DNA from: Skeletonema tropicum
Lineage: Eukaryota; Bacillariophyta; Thalassiosirophyceae; Thalassiosirales; Thalassiosiraceae
Direction of reading: 5' to 3'
Length of the DNA stretch: 64,000 bases
Assembly (NCBI GenBank): GCA_037178625.1
Contig: CM074130.1
Span: forward strand, 3,100,001 to 3,164,000
Shown: piece by piece, positions 30,526 through 40,834 of the stretch
Numbering within the stretch: position 1 is the first letter of the stretch
Layout: each line of letters begins with the position of its first letter
Program-made: the position numbers and the translations under genes
Notes under the pieces: generated by a model
Database searches by the model: none
What the model was told of the DNA's origin: nothing
The model's input: the letters and a program-made list of their open reading frames with translations, nothing else

Positions 30526-32910
30526 ATGACGGACGCGGCATCGGTGGTATCAGATGACTACACGGAAGACAGCGAAAACGCTGTCTACGTAGAAAAGAAG
30601 CAAGCAGCTTATGACACTGAAAAGGCTAAAAAGGAGTTGCTCCAAAGCGCCGCTGTCAGATCGATTGCAAAGGAATGCATACGGCAGGGCGTCTATTCGA
30701 GGAACGATGATCGGTTTCAATATATTATTGAGCGGTATGGATCAAAGTGTCCAGGGTTGCGAGCTGATATGGTAGAGCGACGGATTGAGGAGTTTGTCAA
30801 ATCCAAAAACAACAAGAAGAACAGCAATGATTCTTTATCTGGTTCTCCCCTATCGGATGGCGACGCGCTGACACCATCTTCAGTAAACGACGATAACGAC
30901 GATGGCAAACAAGCTGAGCCTGGATGTTGCAAGTCCAAGTGGAAGGAAAATGGAGGGTTCAATCTGCTCACCTACACATGCGTACAACTATTCTTTACAA
31001 TCCTCATGTTCATCATCTCGGTAATCATCACCCACATGGACTACAACCGTACTCCCTATCGAAACTGGGCATTGGCCGGAGGAGTCACATCCACATCTGC
31101 CGAGTTCCGCGTTAGGGGGCCTGCTTCGGATGATAATTTACTGAGAGAGTTTGTCGTATCTCCCAACAAAAATTTGGGAATAGAGAAGGATCAAGTCCTC
31201 GTTGTTCCTGTATCATACAAGGACTTTTCAGAGGAAGAGCATTTCGTGAAGAAACTTCGGCTTGATTCTCTTGAGCCATTGACTACATATTATTATGCGA
31301 TTACGCAGCCGCAAGTTGTACCTAATTCAGTTACCGTCATTGATGATAATATCGGCTCTTTCAAGACACCAGCTATTGAGGGATCTCGAATGAATTTTAC
31401 GGTAGCTTTGGGAGCTTGCTCTTTGACTGGGAGTCAATCTCAGATGTTTGAGTCCATTTTGGATTTGGACCCACAATTATTTATTAATCTCGGTGATTTC
31501 CATTATGAGGATTTAGTTACCTTGGATGTTGACAGACGATTGGAGGCATATGATAAAGTTATGGGTTCTCCCTCGCAACGAAATCTTTACATGGGAACAA
31601 ATTTCGCTTACATCTGGGATGACCACGATTGGCTAGCAAATAATGATGATGGGAGTAACGTAGATGCAGGCAATATCGCGAAGCAGGGCTATTCTCTTGG
31701 CATACCTCACTATAGTCTTGGCGCGATACAAACACAAACTTCAACAGATGAAGTGACAGCTGCAAAGTATCAAGCTTTTACATTTGGTACAGTGAGATTC
31801 ATCATTTTAGATTTGCGCAGTGAATCAAGAAAGTCAACAGCCTCATTTGGTGGAAAAGTGTATAGTGATGAGCAAAAACAGTGGCTGTTCAATGAGTTGT
31901 CGCAAGCAGACAATTATGACTACGTTGTTTTGGCGAGCAGTCGTCCATGGACAAGTCCAGATAAGGTAGGATCGGATAGTTGGGGTGGTTTTGTCTCCGA
32001 CCGAGATGAATTGTCTTCTTTCATAGCTTCTACGGTTGGTGCTGGTTCAAAGAATCTATTTGTCATATCAGGAGATAACCACATGATTGCATTTGATGAC
32101 GGATCAAGCACAGATTATTCGGGTCAAAATGAGTTTGTTGGAGGCTTCCCTCTATTGCACTCTGGACCCCTAACAAACGCAGGCCCAGGAAATATAAAGA
32201 ACATCTTCAAGCCTAAAGAGCACCATTTTACAGAAGGATGCATGGCTGTCAGCGCTGAAACGAATTACCAATTTAGTACAATCGAGTTTGATTTTCCACA
32301 AGACGCAGCAGAAAGTGGATGCCTACGAATCAAAGGATACAAAAGAGGTTCTTCAAGTGACAACATCATCTTCGAAAAGGAACTCTGCGGAGAAATCATG
32401 AGAAATGGTTCCACCGAGCAGAATACCTGTCGGACGAAAAGCTTCACGGTTCCAACCACGATCATGCTCGTGACTGCATTAGCGTTCGTCATGGTACTTG
32501 GAGTACTCGTTTTGTGTCGTCTGGGTACGAAAAGATGGGGCCTTGCATTAAGTTACTGTGGAATTGGAATTTTATTTTACGGGGCCACCATTGCACTTTC
32601 TCTTGCGGGTGCTCTTTGCTTTGGGATGAAACAAGTCAATACGCTTGCTTTAGCTGCTGTGTTATTGTGTCAAGCAGTGATTGGATTTGTGTTTGTGTAT
32701 CTCGCAGTGTCCCGGTATTGCTCGTCAAGACCTGACAACGAAGATACACGTCCAGAAAAGATTGTCATTGATTCTGATGAATATGCCGGTGCACAAGAAT
32801 CAGTCCGTGCCCCAGCAAAAGGTGGATATCAGCATTTGGAGGACAAGAAACAAATTGAAGAAGTTGAGATACAACCGAATGAAGCTGAAGAATTCGAGGT
32901 CGTCTTATAA
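30526..32910 (+). CDS. phoD: membrane-anchored PhoD-type alkaline phosphatase/phosphodiesterase
   Basis: This 794-residue single-exon ORF has an N-terminal cytosolic part of about 145 residues, one membrane span (about 146-170, LFFTILMFIISVIIT), an outer catalytic domain, and three C-terminal spans (about 643-665, 678-701, 706-727). PhoD signatures: GACSLTGSQSQMF, LGDFHYED (about 322), WDDHDWLANN (about 363) and SGDNHMIAFDDGS (about 513), which carry the metal-binding Asp/His residues. PhoD enzymes release phosphate from mono- and diesters with Ca/Fe and are often surface or secreted in algae under phosphate shortage. Four spans on a PhoD domain are unusual compared with soluble bacterial PhoD. 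It ends 99 bp from the converging gene. Confidence 0.9.
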   Translation: MTDAASVVSDDYTEDSENAVYVEKKQAAYDTEKAKKELLQSAAVRSIAKECIRQGVYSRNDDRFQYIIERYGSKCPGLRADMVERRIEEFVKSKNNKKNSNDSLSGSPLSDGDALTPSSVNDDNDDGKQAEPGCCKSKWKENGGFNLLTYTCVQLFFTILMFIISVIITHMDYNRTPYRNWALAGGVTSTSAEFRVRGPASDDNLLREFVVSPNKNLGIEKDQVLVVPVSYKDFSEEEHFVKKLRLDSLEPLTTYYYAITQPQVVPNSVTVIDDNIGSFKTPAIEGSRMNFTVALGACSLTGSQSQMFESILDLDPQLFINLGDFHYEDLVTLDVDRRLEAYDKVMGSPSQRNLYMGTNFAYIWDDHDWLANNDDGSNVDAGNIAKQGYSLGIPHYSLGAIQTQTSTDEVTAAKYQAFTFGTVRFIILDLRSESRKSTASFGGKVYSDEQKQWLFNELSQADNYDYVVLASSRPWTSPDKVGSDSWGGFVSDRDELSSFIASTVGAGSKNLFVISGDNHMIAFDDGSSTDYSGQNEFVGGFPLLHSGPLTNAGPGNIKNIFKPKEHHFTEGCMAVSAETNYQFSTIEFDFPQDAAESGCLRIKGYKRGSSSDNIIFEKELCGEIMRNGSTEQNTCRTKSFTVPTTIMLVTALAFVMVLGVLVLCRLGTKRWGLALSYCGIGILFYGATIALSLAGALCFGMKQVNTLALAAVLLCQAVIGFVFVYLAVSRYCSSRPDNEDTRPEKIVIDSDEYAGAQESVRAPAKGGYQHLEDKKQIEEVEIQPNEAEEFEVVL

Positions 32911-33009
32911 CATTGCGATGATTCCAAAATGGAAAGCTCGAATCCATTGCGTAGACCAATAATTGTAACAGTAATTAAACACAGGGTATTTTTCTTTCAA
33001 CAGAGCATC

Positions 33010-34686
33010 TTATGATGCACCCGATGATATGCTACTTCTATCCCGCAACACGAAAACAATGTATCTCCAACTGTTAGTCCCAATACTTAGCCAGTGTATA
33101 GTATTTGAGACAACGAATCTGTAGATTGATGTCATTGCATTTCCCATCTTCGATGAAACTGCGCGTGTGAAACCCCAACCCGATGAACAAAAGGTAGTTA
33201 TGGCCCCGTTCAACGATAATACTTTCGCAGCTGCGTTGCGAATCAATTCATAAACATTGCATGGAATAGATGTAAGCTTCTGAAACAATGGCGCCCATGA
33301 TGCTGATGCACTAGATGATGGAGTATCGAGTGATGACAATGATGTTTGAGACATCAATGGCGATGTGCGGTCACTAATGCTATTCCCAGACACATTACTT
33401 GTTGATCCACTGTCACCCCCTCGAGAAAAATAAAAATGAAGTACACCAGCTAAAACTACCGTGCCCAAACCAGCAAGCATTGCACCACCAGTGGGCTGCA
33501 CTGCATACCCTACCGTGTTTCTCAAAGCTTCTCCTCCAGTTCTTTGTACTACATCATCTCCGACCACTTCTGTTGCAAACTCCATAGAGTGATCTAACAC
33601 ATCAGGATCATTCAGTGTAGCGTGGGCACTCACTGTCAACAGTTTTTGTGTTGCACTAAGTACATCGCGTTCCTCGCCGAGCTGGACAACAAGCTTTGTT
33701 AATTCGTCGTAAACTTCTTCATCATTGAGTAGTTGCATCAATAGTTCTTTTACAGCAGCGTATATTCGTTCATTTTGGAGCACTGACTGAACAAGTGATG
33801 TCAATTGAGTCGAAGTTTCTGGATCATTGATCAGATCATTCCATACATTTCTCACCAGAACTTTTACAGCATTTTGGAATGGTGGTGATTGGATGACATT
33901 ACTGGCGACACGAGATGCGGTCGTCTTTACATTGTCACTCCCAAGTAGATCATTTAGGATGCGTTTTGCGTCTTCTTCGGGAGAGATTATTGTTGTCTTG
34001 TCATTATTTCCAGATTTTCTACGCGTAATGTTTGGTGCAGACTTCTCGTCTTGACTCTGCTCATTGCTACCAGTGCTCTCCATCAGTATCCTCACTGAGT
34101 GCTCCACAGGATCATCCACTGGTATGCTGAAAGCGTAATCATCGTCATCGTGTGGGGCTTCTCTCATTGCAGTCCAGACAGTTGGACCGATGACAAACGC
34201 AATTAGTATGATGTTTAAAGCCCAGACATCTAGACTGAGATGAGTCTTCACGTAGTTGTGAAGTTCTCGAAGTGATTTGAGTGTATTGTCGAATTTGCTA
34301 ACAACCAAGTCACTCTTTTTGCCACCGCTGGCAAATCCTCTCGTAAGATTTTTGCTTGAATTACTGATGGTGCATGATGATGGAGGTATTATGAAGCTGT
34401 TATACACGCTACTACAGATACCAAAGCTTTGCCTCTGTAGCAAGATGATATTTTTGTTGAGAGGATAGAAATGTGCATTGCTTCGTCTCGTCGGCGACAG
34501 AGTTGTTTGTGTGGATGAAAACAGCCGGCATGTCTGATGCCTTGTCACTGAAGAGCTGCAAGAAACTGCTCCAGATCGGCAGCTACTAGGAAACGCAGCA
34601 GCCAGCCTCCCTTGCATGGTGCAGCGGAGGATCGGAGCACGGGGCATTATCTGTAGTTTGATAGGGGACAAAGGAATGTTGAGCAT
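33010..34686 (-). CDS. probable mitochondrial membrane protein, unknown family
   Basis: The 558-residue ORF starts MLNIPLSPIKLQIMPRAPIL; in-frame Mets at residues 14 and 24 are alternative starts. The first ~130 residues are Arg/Ser-rich and nearly free of acidic residues, ending LTRGFASGG, a mitochondrial-type presequence. Two hydrophobic segments (about 155-177, LNIILIAFVIGPTVW; about 398-415, AGLGTVVLAGVLHFYF) flank a helical domain (about 235-380) with repeated 'NDPETST/NDEEVYDELTKLV' pattern. Probably an inner-membrane protein. It is head-to-head with the next gene, about 106 bp between start codons. Confidence 0.72.
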   Translation of the reverse strand: MLNIPLSPIKLQIMPRAPILRCTMQGRLAAAFPSSCRSGAVSCSSSVTRHQTCRLFSSTQTTLSPTRRSNAHFYPLNKNIILLQRQSFGICSSVYNSFIIPPSSCTISNSSKNLTRGFASGGKKSDLVVSKFDNTLKSLRELHNYVKTHLSLDVWALNIILIAFVIGPTVWTAMREAPHDDDDYAFSIPVDDPVEHSVRILMESTGSNEQSQDEKSAPNITRRKSGNNDKTTIISPEEDAKRILNDLLGSDNVKTTASRVASNVIQSPPFQNAVKVLVRNVWNDLINDPETSTQLTSLVQSVLQNERIYAAVKELLMQLLNDEEVYDELTKLVVQLGEERDVLSATQKLLTVSAHATLNDPDVLDHSMEFATEVVGDDVVQRTGGEALRNTVGYAVQPTGGAMLAGLGTVVLAGVLHFYFSRGGDSGSTSNVSGNSISDRTSPLMSQTSLSSLDTPSSSASASWAPLFQKLTSIPCNVYELIRNAAAKVLSLNGAITTFCSSGWGFTRAVSSKMGNAMTSIYRFVVSNTIHWLSIGTNSWRYIVFVLRDRSSISSGAS

Positions 34687-34792
34687 TGGATTTGATCGAT
34701 GGGTTGACGATGAACGACGAGCAAAAGTATCTTCGGTTTATGGGCCCGCCAAAAAATGTACCAATTCCTCAAATTTTTTGGTGCATTTTTAT

Positions 34793-36070
34793 ATGTCAGT
34801 GGCAAAGGCACGAGAACATGATGATGTAGAACCCGACGATAGTACAATGCCCTCCCAAATACTAATCAGAGACCCGACGTCATACCCTGAGCAACCTCGC
34901 AATACCTCTACGGAGGAGAGATTAGCGGCAGGAGACGATGTTGCAAGTGTGTCCACCGTTTTCGTTCAGCCAGAGGGCAGCAATCGCCGTAGAGATAAAG
35001 ATGCAAGATCAGCCGCCGCTTCATCTCTTCTGCAGAATGATATTAGCGCAAGTCCTAGGTTATACGGCTACTGCGTTTGTGCTATATCATCGATAGTCAG
35101 CATGATCTCATCGACAATTTTCTGCACGAATGGGACTGTGGAACCTCCAACAATTCAAATGGTCCAAGAGGCTGCGTCGGACCATAACGTGACACTTACA
35201 ACTCAACAACAAGACATAACCAGTGCGTGGGTTAACGCTCTGAATGACCAACGCATCATGTATTTCTACGGAGTGAACGGCAACATTGTCCAGAGGTGGA
35301 AAGCTTATGGGGCAATCGCAATTTCTGCCCTCATGGCCTTCGTCAGCTTGCTAGTTGTAATAGCCCATTTTGACTCTTACTTCTTTCCAAAAACGTTTCG
35401 TCACTTCTTCGCCGATGGAAGCAAGTCGGAGAGAAACTTACTTCTCGTACTGACTTGTATTGCAATCTGTGCGCTCGAGACGAACACAAGCAGATTTAGC
35501 GTAGGTGAAGCGCAGGCAAATGTGTTCTTCTCGACTTGGACTAACTTCATTGCCTGTGTTTTCAATTATGAGCTTTGGCGGACCAACGCTGGGAGGCACC
35601 TGACATTCCAAAATGTTTTGTTTGATTCCACTTTTCCGTTAAAGAAATTTTGGATGCTATTGGCAATTTTCGCAACTATTACCTTGTTAGCTTTCTTCGA
35701 ACACACTCTACACAATAACTTCATGAAAGATGATCAGGGAGAGATGAATTGCACCATCATATCAGCCCGAAATCTTTGGATGTGGATGAGTGTGGCTTCG
35801 TGCTTGCTGACTTGGGGGTATCTTTATTATCGCAACCGTAGGTTATCGGATGTGAGCAGCCCCAAACTTACATGGGCTCTCGAAACTGCCTTTGCAGCTG
35901 CTCTTGTGGGTTGCAAGGGTGTTGTTATTGCCAGCTTCACTGGAGGTGTATCAGACAAAGTGCCATGCCCATCAAATTTGTATTTTGGTTTGTGGGGGTC
36001 GTTTGTCGTTGCAACTTGGGTGTTGGGTTGCTTGTTGCAAACCATCCCAATAGCGGGTAACAATAAGTAG
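34793..36070 (+). CDS. multi-span membrane protein, unknown family
   Basis: I start at ATG 34793 (MSVAKAREHDDVEPDD), because the longer open frame back to 34616 overlaps the divergent gene. This gives 425 residues with a ~90-residue hydrophilic N-terminus and about eight hydrophobic segments (YGYCVCAISSIVSMISS; IAISALMAFVSLLVVIAHF; LLLVLTCIAICALE; FFSTWTNFIACVF; FWMLLAIFATITLLAFF; WMWMSVASCLLTWGYLYY; FAAALVGCKGVVIASF; GLWGSFVVATWVLGCLL). FSVGEAQANVFFSTW between spans three and four is a distinctive motif. No transporter signature is recognised. Confidence 0.78.
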   Translation: MSVAKAREHDDVEPDDSTMPSQILIRDPTSYPEQPRNTSTEERLAAGDDVASVSTVFVQPEGSNRRRDKDARSAAASSLLQNDISASPRLYGYCVCAISSIVSMISSTIFCTNGTVEPPTIQMVQEAASDHNVTLTTQQQDITSAWVNALNDQRIMYFYGVNGNIVQRWKAYGAIAISALMAFVSLLVVIAHFDSYFFPKTFRHFFADGSKSERNLLLVLTCIAICALETNTSRFSVGEAQANVFFSTWTNFIACVFNYELWRTNAGRHLTFQNVLFDSTFPLKKFWMLLAIFATITLLAFFEHTLHNNFMKDDQGEMNCTIISARNLWMWMSVASCLLTWGYLYYRNRRLSDVSSPKLTWALETAFAAALVGCKGVVIASFTGGVSDKVPCPSNLYFGLWGSFVVATWVLGCLLQTIPIAGNNK

Positions 36071-36302
36071 AGAAGTGGTTAAGCATCACCTGGTAAAGAC
36101 GGAAGAGTAAGCATCATAGATGATATTCAGAAGATTTCGTTTCAACACCCCCTCTAACCTATCACTGTTCGGATCAGCAGTGTTTTAATCTTAAACTACT
36201 TACTGCCAAACATACATTCCTACACAACTCTAAATCGGACTCCCTCTTGTTCCGATAAGATACAATAAAAGCTTCAAAAAAGGGAGAGCAGACCCTTGTA
36301 AT

Positions 36303-37025
36303 TTAAAAGACGACGTCTTCATCATCCCCAGCATCAAAGGTACCCATAATATCTTCATCATTTGTATCCGCTCCCTGCATCATTTTCTTCTGTTCCTGCT
36401 CCTGAACCTCCTTCTTACCCTGCACCAACTTCAGACGGGTGAAATCCTCACGCTCCAATTCATCCAACTCACGGTCAATGTAGTCAAGAACGCCCTGAAT
36501 TTTGGGAATGGTAACATTCTCTAAGGCATTCACACGACGGTTGGTCACCTTCATGGCTTCATCTAGAGTTACAAAACTGGTTTGCAATGACGCAAGCTTA
36601 ATCAAATTTTGGAGCAATGCCGAGTACTTTTCACGGACCTGTTGAATTTTCTTTCCTCCTCCGACAAGACCCAAACTGGCATTGTCGGTGGGCACCCCGG
36701 TTTCAAAGTATGAGAAGACCGGAAGCTTAACTCCGGCAACATTGTCAATACCGGCGCCGACACGTACACGTGCCGTCATGGATCCCTCTGATACCTTTTG
36801 CTTGAAATTACCGGCAGCATATTCAGCTTGTGTTAAGGAGAAAAATGCGGACGATGAGTCAGCAGCCATACCAGACTTGGTTTCGGCAATGTTTTTGGCA
36901 TAGTCACGGAATTTAACTTTGAGGGCGTCGGCCTTCTTTTTGAGGAGCCTGTGTCCAGATTCGGCTCCCTTCTTTTTGGTCTTGTAGACCTGCTGGTTCA
37001 TACGGGTAGGGGGGACTTCTGACAT
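36303..37025 (-). CDS. VMA8: V-type proton ATPase subunit D
   Basis: The 240-residue ORF begins MSEVPPTRMNQQVYKTKKKG, then GHRLLKKKADALKVKFRDYA, the conserved N-terminal helix of the V/A-ATPase D subunit. AGIDNVAGVKLPVFS and SLQTSFVTLDEAMKVTNRRVNALE mark the central loop and the C-terminal coiled-coil helix. Subunit D forms the central rotor shaft in V1, linking ATP hydrolysis to proton pumping in acidic compartments. Length fits the family (about 240-260). The acidic end (DEDIMGTFDAGDDEDVVF) is common. Single exon. Confidence 0.95.
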   Translation of the reverse strand: MSEVPPTRMNQQVYKTKKKGAESGHRLLKKKADALKVKFRDYAKNIAETKSGMAADSSSAFFSLTQAEYAAGNFKQKVSEGSMTARVRVGAGIDNVAGVKLPVFSYFETGVPTDNASLGLVGGGKKIQQVREKYSALLQNLIKLASLQTSFVTLDEAMKVTNRRVNALENVTIPKIQGVLDYIDRELDELEREDFTRLKLVQGKKEVQEQEQKKMMQGADTNDEDIMGTFDAGDDEDVVF

Positions 37026-37401
37026 GGTATTTCTGTTTTATTTATTACTATTACACAACGGGGGGGGGGCTTTTATCAACCAGTGATCCTCAGTGTCATT
37101 GCAAGAAGATGATAAGATCGGCTCTTATCAAACGGATCTATCGAGCGCACTCATGCCCGTTGGGGGGAAGTGAAAACGTGGTCTCAGGATGAATTGAAAA
37201 CGCGCACCTATCTTCGATTTTTGAGAACGATGATAGGGAGAAAGCTTCAAGCTAAAAAAGACAATGGCCGACGTCGGCGGCATTCGTAAGAGAAAATCGC
37301 CAATTTCCACATTTGCACATGACATCTTTCTCCTCTCCTACCATCGACAAACACAAGCAATCGAAGAGCCCTGGCTGGAGCACTGTAAATAATCGATCTC
37401 C
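37026..37401. other. 376-bp divergent intergenic region
   Basis: Contains a G9 run at about 37061-37069 close to the V-ATPase D start, and otherwise unremarkable DNA. It presumably holds promoters for VMA8 (minus) and the ankyrin/coiled-coil gene (plus). Confidence 0.5.
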
Positions 37402-39669
37402 ATGGCGACGCCTCCAGCCTATCAGCCAAATATGGTGGCTGCGGTAAGTCCACAAACAGCGTCTACTCCTCAGCAGCCAAGGCCGGGGTCACAACCTTCT
37501 CCGTCTTCTTCTGTGATGCCGAAAGAGGTAGATTACTACCTGAATCCTACAGAACTTTTTCGTTGGATCAACTATCGACGATGGGATGGTGCCCGTACTC
37601 GCGCTCAATCCCACCCTGATGAAGCCGCTACATGGATTGTCTCACGGCACTCTTCTGATGGACGCATCCTATGGAGACACCTTCCTCTGCATTTGGTTTG
37701 TATGCAACGTGAGGCTTCTGTGGCAGTGGAAGACCTTGGAGACTCGAATGCTGTATTGGCAGCTAGGCAAATGGAACACTTGGTTGACATTTTGCTGGAT
37801 TCGTATCCAGAAGGTGCTTCTAGTCCAGATGATCAGGGGATGCTGCCACTGCACTTGTTATTGAGTAAGGCAGAGAATGAACCAAATGAACGTGTCATCA
37901 ATCTTATCTTGACATCGTTTCCGAATGCGGTGGATGTCCAAGACAAGTTTGGCAGGACACCTTACGATGTTCTACGCGAACAATGTCAAGAGAAGGGAGC
38001 TACCAGTGATCGATGCCGTGCAGCCTTTCGGGCTTTGAAGCGTGCTAGATATGTCTCTGATCGGATATCCTCTACGATCCAGAATGAAAGTGCCAACATT
38101 GTCGCAGCCGTGCAGCATGAGGCAACCAATGAACGAGGCGCAAGCCAAAAGATAATTGTTAGATTGGAGGAAGAGTTGAATAGTCAAATGAAAGAGATGG
38201 AGCTGAGAGATTCGAGGGAAAGGAAGTCGCAGGAAGAAGTAAGAAAGTTGAAGAAAGAACTAGCTTCAATGGAAGCGTCATTAGAGGCTGCAAATAACGA
38301 TTTGGAAGAAGCAAGAGAAGACCGCGATAAGTACATGAACGAAAATGAATCTATGAAGGCAAAAGTCGAGCATCATGATGAGATAATCAGCAGAACACGT
38401 TCAGAGGCACAACAAAGTAGGCAGGATGACATTGAAACGATTGCCAAGCTGAAATCAGAAGTCAATACAGCGAAAGCTATGGCGGAAGCTTTGGAGTCAC
38501 AACTCCGTTCGAGGTTTACCAATGAAGATTACTTATCAAATACAGTATCTAATTTGGAGGAGCAGTTGGAAGAGTTGAAAGTCCGCAATGAGCATGCGTC
38601 AAAGAAGCACCAGCACGAATTGGACTCTTTGACTGCAGACAATAAGAAGCTGAAGAAAACGAATGATGAGCTTGACAAGAAAAATGCTCAGCTGACGTCG
38701 AAATTAAGTGAGCTTTCAAAGCAAATGGGAGATATAATGAGCTCTCATGCTGCTTTAAGCTCAGAGTACGATCGTTGTGTTGAGGCTTCTGAGCTTACCG
38801 AGAGCAGCTTGCTTGAATCCATCAGATCAGAACGAGCACAGCTAGTGGAGAGCTTTGCACAGCAACGTCAAGCATTTGAAAAGGCAATTGCTGCACAGGA
38901 ACGAGCCATGGAAGAGTCGACAAAGCGCCAGGACAATTTGCTGGCAAATGCTCACCAGAGTCGCATGTTAGGCAAGAGTACCATGGAGGAAATACAGAAG
39001 GAATTTCTTGAAGTACGAGCTGCAGCTGCTGATAGAGAACGGCTACTTCATGCGCAGGCAATAGCAGCAAACAAGAAGTTGACCAAAACCAATTCAACGA
39101 TCCATCGTAGTCAGTCTTCTTCGAGCAGATTTTCCACTGGGTCAACAAACGGTGAATCAAGGAATCCGCTCTCGTCCCGACATCATCAACGCACCAATTC
39201 AAGAATGGAAACAACGATAAATCAAGCGTCTTCTTCTCAATCTAGCAGTGACGGTGGTCACCTTGTGAGGCTGCTTGATAAAAGAGCTGCTGCTCAAGCT
39301 CAATCGGGTGGAAATAGAGAACAACAGACGTTGTTTCCAAATCCAGCCTCCTCAGATTCAAGCACCCAGCATGAGCCGTATTATGTTAGTCCTCATCGAA
39401 ATCATAGTCCACCGCGTCATCATGTGAATATGAGGTCGCCCTATGATGCACACCAGCACAAGAGCAGCGAATACAGCCTTGGTCAGTATTCTCATGACGC
39501 ATCTGAGTCGACATCAACTTGTAGTAGTTATGGAAATAATAGAGTTTCAAGAAGATCAATGGAGCCACCCCCTTCAAATCACTACCAGCATCATCATGAA
39601 GGTGGTCATCCGTGGGAGGGGAACAAGTATGTGAGTAACTCGTACTGTGACGAGAGCTCAGTGGAGTAA
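37402..39669 (+). CDS. ankyrin-like/coiled-coil protein
   Basis: The 755-residue ORF starts MATPPAYQPNMVAAVSPQ. Residues about 50-205 hold a helical, ankyrin-like domain: LFRWINYRRWDGARTRAQSH; ILWRHLPLHLVCMQREA; YPEGASSPDDQGMLPLHLLL; FPNAVDVQDKFGRTPYDVL. A long coiled coil follows (about 240-570), then a Ser/His-rich disordered tail. The 'PLHxVC' repeat protein type is common in diatoms. Likely a scaffold; there is no enzyme motif. Single exon. Confidence 0.78.
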   Translation: MATPPAYQPNMVAAVSPQTASTPQQPRPGSQPSPSSSVMPKEVDYYLNPTELFRWINYRRWDGARTRAQSHPDEAATWIVSRHSSDGRILWRHLPLHLVCMQREASVAVEDLGDSNAVLAARQMEHLVDILLDSYPEGASSPDDQGMLPLHLLLSKAENEPNERVINLILTSFPNAVDVQDKFGRTPYDVLREQCQEKGATSDRCRAAFRALKRARYVSDRISSTIQNESANIVAAVQHEATNERGASQKIIVRLEEELNSQMKEMELRDSRERKSQEEVRKLKKELASMEASLEAANNDLEEAREDRDKYMNENESMKAKVEHHDEIISRTRSEAQQSRQDDIETIAKLKSEVNTAKAMAEALESQLRSRFTNEDYLSNTVSNLEEQLEELKVRNEHASKKHQHELDSLTADNKKLKKTNDELDKKNAQLTSKLSELSKQMGDIMSSHAALSSEYDRCVEASELTESSLLESIRSERAQLVESFAQQRQAFEKAIAAQERAMEESTKRQDNLLANAHQSRMLGKSTMEEIQKEFLEVRAAAADRERLLHAQAIAANKKLTKTNSTIHRSQSSSSRFSTGSTNGESRNPLSSRHHQRTNSRMETTINQASSSQSSSDGGHLVRLLDKRAAAQAQSGGNREQQTLFPNPASSDSSTQHEPYYVSPHRNHSPPRHHVNMRSPYDAHQHKSSEYSLGQYSHDASESTSTCSSYGNNRVSRRSMEPPPSNHYQHHHEGGHPWEGNKYVSNSYCDESSVE

Positions 39670-39853
39670 TATTATTGTTAAAACAAAGTGAAGTAGTTAA
39701 AATTCATAGTGGAGATCAGTAGTATCAAAAATCTGCGTCTATCTAATCATTTGAATTCTATAACAACAATATCGTCCCTCTAAACTATGGCTCGGCCAAT
39801 CAATCCCAGCATGGTTTGTGTTATTATACGGGAAATCAAGCCCTCCTCATATC

Positions 39854-40529
39854 TTAACCAAAGGTGGTTTCGTTGCGTTGGCAAGATTGGAGTTGGTCGT
39901 AAAGGAAAGAACAGGACTGCTGATCACCTTGGTTGACCTTCAAGCAATCAAAGAACATCTCCTTATCATTTGCACATGGCCCAGTAAGTTGTTGTTGCTG
40001 GGGATTAGCAGCATACTGCTGCTGTGGCTGTAGTTGCTGCTCAACTGGAGCTGCTTCGTCGCTCCCACCAAATGAGTTGGCGACAGCGCCAACTGCACGG
40101 TGAGCAATTGCTGATCCCGTTCCGAATGCCATACCCTGGGCAATGGTAGATCCGATTCCGGAGAGCATTCCCCCGCTTTGTTGTGGGGCGGGTGGTTGCG
40201 CCTGCATGGGAGCAGGAGTTTGTTGTTGAGGAGCCGCACGGGCTGGAGCTGGGGGTGCTGGCTTTCTCCTGGGAGCAGCAGGGGCTGCCTTCCTGCTTCC
40301 GAAGAGTCCTCCTCCTCCGCCGCCTCCACGTCTTGAACGCTGTGATAAATGAAGAGGGGATGGAATTCGTTAAGAATTGAGGTGAGATTTATGATAAAAT
40401 CAACGCAATAGATACAAAAGATTCAAAATTTGAAGAGGACACACATGATGTGTTTTACTCCGAAAACTAAGTAACAGGACATCCTTATCACCTCACACCA
40501 TACGTTTATTATTGATTACTTACAGCCAT
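39854..40529 (-). CDS. CHCHD2/CHCHD10 (Mix17)-like twin CX9C protein, two exons
   Basis: Exon 1 is only ATG GCT (40529-40524), followed by a 184-nt intron (GTAAGT ... TCACAG), then exon 2 (40339-39854), giving 163 residues: MARSRRGGGGGGLFGSR.... The N-terminus is basic (mitochondrial import), the middle is GMLSGIGSTIAQGMAFGTGS (the conserved Gly-rich hydrophobic segment of this family), and the C-terminus is a CHCH fold with CANDKEMFFDC and CSFLYDQLQSC, two CX9C pairs oxidised by MIA40/ERV1 in the intermembrane space. Known relatives act in cristae and respiratory stress responses. A two-codon first exon is easy to miss; the acceptor and the RSRRGGG start support it. Confidence 0.9.
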
Positions 40530-40834
40530 TTTATTTGTTTTGTTTGAGAGTTATTACGCTGCTGCTACGAAGCACTTTTTTTATGGTGGATTGCAGGAGT
40601 GCCGAAGGGCGCCATCTTGCTCATCATCTTTTTCTTTCGACCTCCGACATCCGACATTTGAATTTGACTCGACTCAACTGGTCTGTCCCATCCATCACCA
40701 ACAACATCACCCTAAGCCCTAAAGTACCATTTTGGCCCTATCGGAAGTACAGCTCATTCTAACAGTCGTGGCATGCATGAAACATCAACATACGCTTCTT
40801 TATTCGACAACAGATACGCAATAACTTGAAAAAG
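40530..40834. other. 305-bp divergent intergenic region
   Basis: A short spacer between the CHCHD-like gene and the zinc-knuckle/GRF-like gene. No RNA gene or repeat was noticed. Confidence 0.45.

Noticed and set aside
34616..34792. Upstream start at 34616 for the multi-span membrane protein
   Set aside because: It would overlap the divergent gene's start; the added residues look unlike the rest, and ATG 34793 leaves a clean spacer.
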